Assembly: GCA_002708845.1 (NCBI GenBank)
Contig: PAPI01000024.1
Coordinates: 186,001-250,000, forward strand
Length of the DNA stretch: 64,000 nt
Origin: Leeuwenhoekiella sp.
Lineage (GTDB): Bacteria; Bacteroidota; Bacteroidia; Flavobacteriales; Flavobacteriaceae
Reading direction: 5' to 3'
Shown here: in pieces, positions 61,478 to 64,000 of the stretch
Position numbering within the stretch: the first letter of the stretch is position 1
Layout: each line of letters begins with the position of its first letter
The notes under the pieces: generated by a model
What the model was told of the DNA's origin: nothing
The model's input: only the letters and a program-made list of their open reading frames with translations
Databases searched by the model: none
Translations under genes and position numbers: made by a program

Positions 61478-62202
61478 AAATTGGCTTTTTCAAGGGTATA
61501 ACTTCCGGCTTCAACTTCAGTTTTGATTCGCTGATGTGCTGCTAGATCTACCGCGTAAAACTGAATACAATCTCCCGTCTGAAACGGGCACGGAATTTCG
61601 AATTTTGGATTGAACAATTCCACCGGGCAATTCCCGATAATTTGCCATCCCGCGGGGCTCGAATTAGGGTAGATTCCGGTTTGATTTTCGGCGATGCCCA
61701 CGGCACCTTTTGCTACACTTTTTCGGGGTTCTTTTTTACGGGAAATCCGGAGGCGTTTATCCATTCCACCCAGGTATAAAAATCCGGGTAAAAACCCGAT
61801 AAAATAAACCGTGTAAATCGGCTTCGTATGCAATGCGATTAGTTCCGGAATTTTAAGTTTAGTTGCTACGGCAAGTTCGTCCAGATCCAAACCAAATTCG
61901 GCATCATAACACACCGGGAGTTTATAGGTACTTGTCTCCAGCGCTTCGGTCTTGATGGAAGCGAAATCATACTGCTTCAGCAATAAAAAATCGTCATAGA
62001 TAACATTTATACTTAAACCGTAATTTATTAATAATGAATTGTATGTGTTAATTAGTTCAACTTTTGATTTAAGCACTTTTTCACGCAGTATTTTTTTAAC
62101 CGAAAGCAACCAATAGAGGTTTTCAGGTACGATTTCAAAGTCCCATTCCAGTAAAATGGCCTGTTCTCCCAATCGTGAAATTTTCGGTTTTTGATGCTTC
62201 AT
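61474..62202 (-). CDS. pxpB: 5-oxoprolinase subunit B
   Basis: The 242-residue KipI/YbgJ-family protein has the N-terminal KISRLGEQAILLEWDFEI strand and the conserved LPVCYDAEFGLDLDELA region. The IPELIALHTKPIYTVYFIGFLPGFLYLGGM block and NSSPAGWQIIGN complete the match. It pairs with PxpC to form a carboxyltransferase-like complex that acts with PxpA on 5-oxoproline. It overlaps both PxpA and PxpC genes by four bases. Confidence 0.92.
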   Translation of the reverse strand: MKHQKPKISRLGEQAILLEWDFEIVPENLYWLLSVKKILREKVLKSKVELINTYNSLLINYGLSINVIYDDFLLLKQYDFASIKTEALETSTYKLPVCYDAEFGLDLDELAVATKLKIPELIALHTKPIYTVYFIGFLPGFLYLGGMDKRLRISRKKEPRKSVAKGAVGIAENQTGIYPNSSPAGWQIIGNCPVELFNPKFEIPCPFQTGDCIQFYAVDLAAHQRIKTEVEAGSYTLEKANL

Positions 62203-62945
62203 ACCGTTTTAATCTGTATGTTTTCGGCTACTAATTTTTGAGTCAAAAAGCTTAGCAGTTCGACTGCTTTTGGTGTGTCTCCGTGTACACAAATCGTGTC
62301 TGCTTTCCGCTTTAAAATCCCTCCTGAAACGCTTTGGATTTCGCCCTTTTTTACCAGCCTGATTACGTGGTCTGCAAGTTGGTTTTTGTCGGTGATCATT
62401 GCATTGTTTTTAGACCTGGAAACCAACGAACCATCCGCTTCATAATTACGATCAGCAAAAGCCTCAAAAATCAATTTTAAACGTCCATTTGCAACCCGAT
62501 GCATCACCGAATTATAAGGCACATAAACCGGAATTTTTGAGTAGTTTTCTGCTAAAAAATCAGTCATAGCTTCGGCATAATCAGTATCGGTTGCGCACAA
62601 ATTATAGAGCGCTCCGTGCAACTTTATGTGATGCACCGGCAGATTTTGATTTGCGCAGGCTTCCGCTACCAAACCAATTTGTTCGCTTAAAGAATGCTTC
62701 AGTTCTTCGAAAGGGATTTCGATTTTTATCCTTCCAAAGTTTTCCCGATCCGGAAAAGAAGGGTGCGCCCCTACTCCAACCGCAAATTTTTTCGCCAGCT
62801 CAGCCACCTTTTTAATCGTTACGGCATCACCCGCGTGACCGCCACAGGCCAGATTGCACGAACTGATGTATGGCATAAGCGCTTCTTCATTTCCCACGCC
62901 CTCGCCCAGATCGCAATTGAGGTCTATATGCTGCTGTTGATTCAT
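62199..62945 (-). CDS. pxpA: 5-oxoprolinase subunit A (LamB/YcsF family)
   Basis: The 248-residue protein starts with the LamB/YcsF signature DLNCDLGEGVGNEEALMPYISSCNLACGGHAGD and has the GAHPSFPDRENFGR and HHIKLHGALYN blocks. A DTICVHGDTPKAVEL motif lies near the end. It is the catalytic subunit partner of PxpBC in 5-oxoproline recycling. Its ATG overlaps the stop of the Nramp gene by four bases, linking transport and metabolism in one transcript. Confidence 0.95.
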   Translation of the reverse strand: MNQQQHIDLNCDLGEGVGNEEALMPYISSCNLACGGHAGDAVTIKKVAELAKKFAVGVGAHPSFPDRENFGRIKIEIPFEELKHSLSEQIGLVAEACANQNLPVHHIKLHGALYNLCATDTDYAEAMTDFLAENYSKIPVYVPYNSVMHRVANGRLKLIFEAFADRNYEADGSLVSRSKNNAMITDKNQLADHVIRLVKKGEIQSVSGGILKRKADTICVHGDTPKAVELLSFLTQKLVAENIQIKTV

Positions 62946-64000
62946 AAATTACTAATTACGGAAACGATTACCTTTCCGCCCAAAATAAGGGTTATGATTA
63001 AAATAACCAGACTGATCGCATTTTTTACTACGGAATTTTTATGCACCCCCAATACGGTAGATCGATTGGCCAGCCAGATCAAAATCCCCGCAATCACGGG
63101 AAGTAAAACTCCATTAGCTACCTGCGCAAACTGAATGATCGCAATGGGTTTTAAGCCCAAAGTCGCCAGTAACACGCCGGTGCCTAAGATAGCCATCCAC
63201 GTGGCCCTGAATTTTGTATCCTGCAGTCCGCCTTTAAAATTGAGACAACCCTGCGCCACATATGCCCCTGCGAGCGGTGCCGTTATCGCCGAAGTAATCC
63301 CTGCAGCAAATAAGCCCAAACCGATGCAATAGCGTGCGGCTTCGCCATAAAGTGGCTCCAGACTTTGCGCCAGACCCGAAGCCCCGTCTACGCTGCTTCC
63401 ATTAATCGCAGCAGCCGAAATAATCACACACATCGATACGAGTCCGCCAAAAACCACTGCGATTATCGTGTCTTTGCGTGCAGCGGAAAGATCGCTTTTG
63501 TCGTTCCATTTTTGATTGACCAGTGACGCGTGTAAAAACAGATTGTAGGGCACCACTGTGGTCCCTACCAGTGCGATGATCATCAACAGGCTGCCTTCCG
63601 GGAAACCGGGGATCAGGGCATTTTCAAGCAAATCGAAAACATTGGGTTTGGTAAGTATCGCGGTGATGATAAACGACAGGCTCATCAGGATCACAAGCAC
63701 CAGAAACACCTTTTCCAACACCTTATAATTCCCGATATACAGCAAGACAAAAGCAATCCCACCAATCAACAGGCTGAAGCCATTAAGCTGAAAGCCGTTT
63801 AAATCGATAATTCCGTCGCTGCCTAGCGCCTGTAACCCCAGCACGCCCCCGCTGATGTTTCCACCCTCGTAAGCCGCGTTACCAATCACAATTGCCGCCA
63901 AAACCAAACCCAGAACCAGTTTGCGCATAATACCATCTGGCAATTGTTCGCGTAAAACCTGAGAAAGTCCCTTTTGGGTTACCAAGCCAATGCGCGCCGC
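62942..64000 (-). CDS. Nramp-family divalent-metal-transporter-like protein (5' part outside window)
   Basis: The minus-strand frame is open to the right edge, so the first ~70-80 residues, including TM1 with the DPGN motif, are missing. The visible part begins with the loop ARIGLVTQKGLSQVLRE and contains about nine membrane helices. The TM6 metal site, MPHN in canonical members, reads VPYN here (TTVVPYNLFLH), with Met to Val and His to Tyr changes. Such changes are seen in Nramp relatives with altered substrate. It is coupled to PxpA, which suggests a substrate or function linked to 5-oxoproline metabolism, but this is inferred. Confidence 0.88.
   Translation of the reverse strand, partial: AARIGLVTQKGLSQVLREQLPDGIMRKLVLGLVLAAIVIGNAAYEGGNISGGVLGLQALGSDGIIDLNGFQLNGFSLLIGGIAFVLLYIGNYKVLEKVFLVLVILMSLSFIITAILTKPNVFDLLENALIPGFPEGSLLMIIALVGTTVVPYNLFLHASLVNQKWNDKSDLSAARKDTIIAVVFGGLVSMCVIISAAAINGSSVDGASGLAQSLEPLYGEAARYCIGLGLFAAGITSAITAPLAGAYVAQGCLNFKGGLQDTKFRATWMAILGTGVLLATLGLKPIAIIQFAQVANGVLLPVIAGILIWLANRSTVLGVHKNSVVKNAISLVILIITLILGGKVIVSVISNL

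Overview
The window looks like a chromosomal stretch of a marine-type Flavobacteriia (phylum Bacteroidota). Supporting signs are the DUF5686 outer-membrane family, a small FYFGxYP-type lipoprotein family, TAnnTTTG-type -7 promoter boxes (the Bacteroidota consensus), few recognisable Shine-Dalgarno sites, and a MoxR/DUF58/DUF4129/DUF4350 operon. No rRNA, tRNA or CRISPR array was seen.

The dominant element is a 28.6-kb, 20-gene plus-strand cluster at 5792-34354. It encodes an extracellular contractile injection system (eCIS; Afp/PVC/MAC/AlgoCIS superfamily). The order is: Pvc16-type cap protein, putative cap/adaptor, one sheath, two tube proteins, a 53-residue DUF5908 protein, LysM hub protein, VgrG-like spike, PAAR tip, gp25, two baseplate-J-type wedge proteins, a giant 1732-residue protein with duplicated beta modules, tape measure protein, three small envelope or helical proteins, a 1535-residue DUF4157 cargo with a C-terminal nuclease-like tip, a phage-endolysin-like N-acetylmuramidase, and an AAA ATPase. 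There is no T6SS membrane complex or ClpV and there are no phage head genes, so this is neither a T6SS nor a prophage. The least understood parts are the giant protein, the lipoprotein/helical/two-TM trio and the nuclease-tipped cargo.

Upstream (1-5578) lie the end of a DUF5686 gene, a DinB-fold protein, an aldehyde dehydrogenase and a minus-strand lipoprotein/membrane protein/histidine kinase/NarL-type regulator module divergent from the eCIS. Downstream (34455-43842) are housekeeping genes: glutathione peroxidase, an MFS-HEAT fusion overlapping a class A beta-lactamase-like gene, acyltransferase, CoA-type NUDIX hydrolase, lipoprotein peptidyl-prolyl isomerase, a LAS-type murein endopeptidase-like protein, a PNPOx-fold protein, a TRIC channel and an RDD protein. 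Then comes a tightly overlapping SpoIIM/membrane protein/DUF4129/DUF4350/MoxR/DUF58 operon (44033-50230).

From 50231 to about 53000 the DNA becomes AT-richer and carries a short array of unrelated small genes: an EF-Tu-domain-III-like protein, a membrane protein and a DMP19-like protein. Two of the units are bounded by inverted repeats, which suggests mobile gene cassettes. A STAS-only protein, a small lipoprotein, a SulP transporter and a beta-lactamase-family hydrolase follow. An AT-rich two-gene island at 57583-60556 encodes a SIR2-HerA antiphage system. The window ends in a minus-strand operon for 5-oxoprolinase PxpABC with an Nramp-like transporter whose TM6 metal-binding motif is altered. 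The Nramp gene is cut by the window edge.
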